Source of the DNA: Candidatus Uhrbacteria bacterium
GTDB lineage: Bacteria; Patescibacteriota; Patescibacteriia; 2-12-FULL-60-25
Assembly: GCA_021413945.1 (NCBI GenBank)
Contig: JAIOPK010000006.1
Location: forward strand, 499,636 to 563,635
DNA: 64,000 nt
Reading direction: 5' to 3'
Shown: piece after piece, positions 63,959-64,000 of the stretch
How the letters are laid out: each line of letters begins with the position of its first letter
How positions within the stretch are numbered: position 1 is the stretch's first letter
Program-made: the position numbers and the translations under genes
Notes under the pieces: generated by a model
What the model saw: only the letters and a program-made list of their open reading frames with translations
Told to the model about the DNA's origin: nothing
Database searches by the model: none

Positions 63959-64000
63959 AGGTTGTTGAAATCATGGTCGGATCATAACAAAGCCAAAAAA

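Overview
The window is a gene-dense bacterial chromosome segment, mostly minus strand, whose gene content suggests a Patescibacteria/CPR-like organism (inference; TGA is used as an ordinary stop). Backbone genes include mreB/C/D and the N-terminus of PBP2, tgt, argS, tyrS, valS, def, fmt, a murA with a damaged 3' end, ctpA, an envelope polysaccharide cluster, and a terminal infA-rpmJ-rpsM-rpsK-rpsD-rpoA-rplQ-rplM-rpsI operon. Three tRNAs are present: Val-TAC, Leu-GAG and Arg-TCT. Two accessory islands lie next to tRNA genes. Island 1 (about 10.3-15.45 kb) has a type IIG-like restriction-modification enzyme, a structured-looking 270 nt spacer, and a four-gene cassette of small winged-helix-like proteins ending in a PLD-like effector candidate. 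Island 2 (about 38.6-42.5 kb) has an MvaI/BcnI-like REase, a C5-MTase, Vsr and a membrane-anchored unknown. Other highlights: a 1451-aa M48-peptidase/UbiB-like-kinase fusion, a GIY-YIG gene bracketed by direct REP-like repeats, several families of palindromic repeats inside ORFs, a PriA-like protein without Walker A, and convergent gene pairs sharing a 4-nt stop. All family names come from reading motifs by eye; no searches were run.
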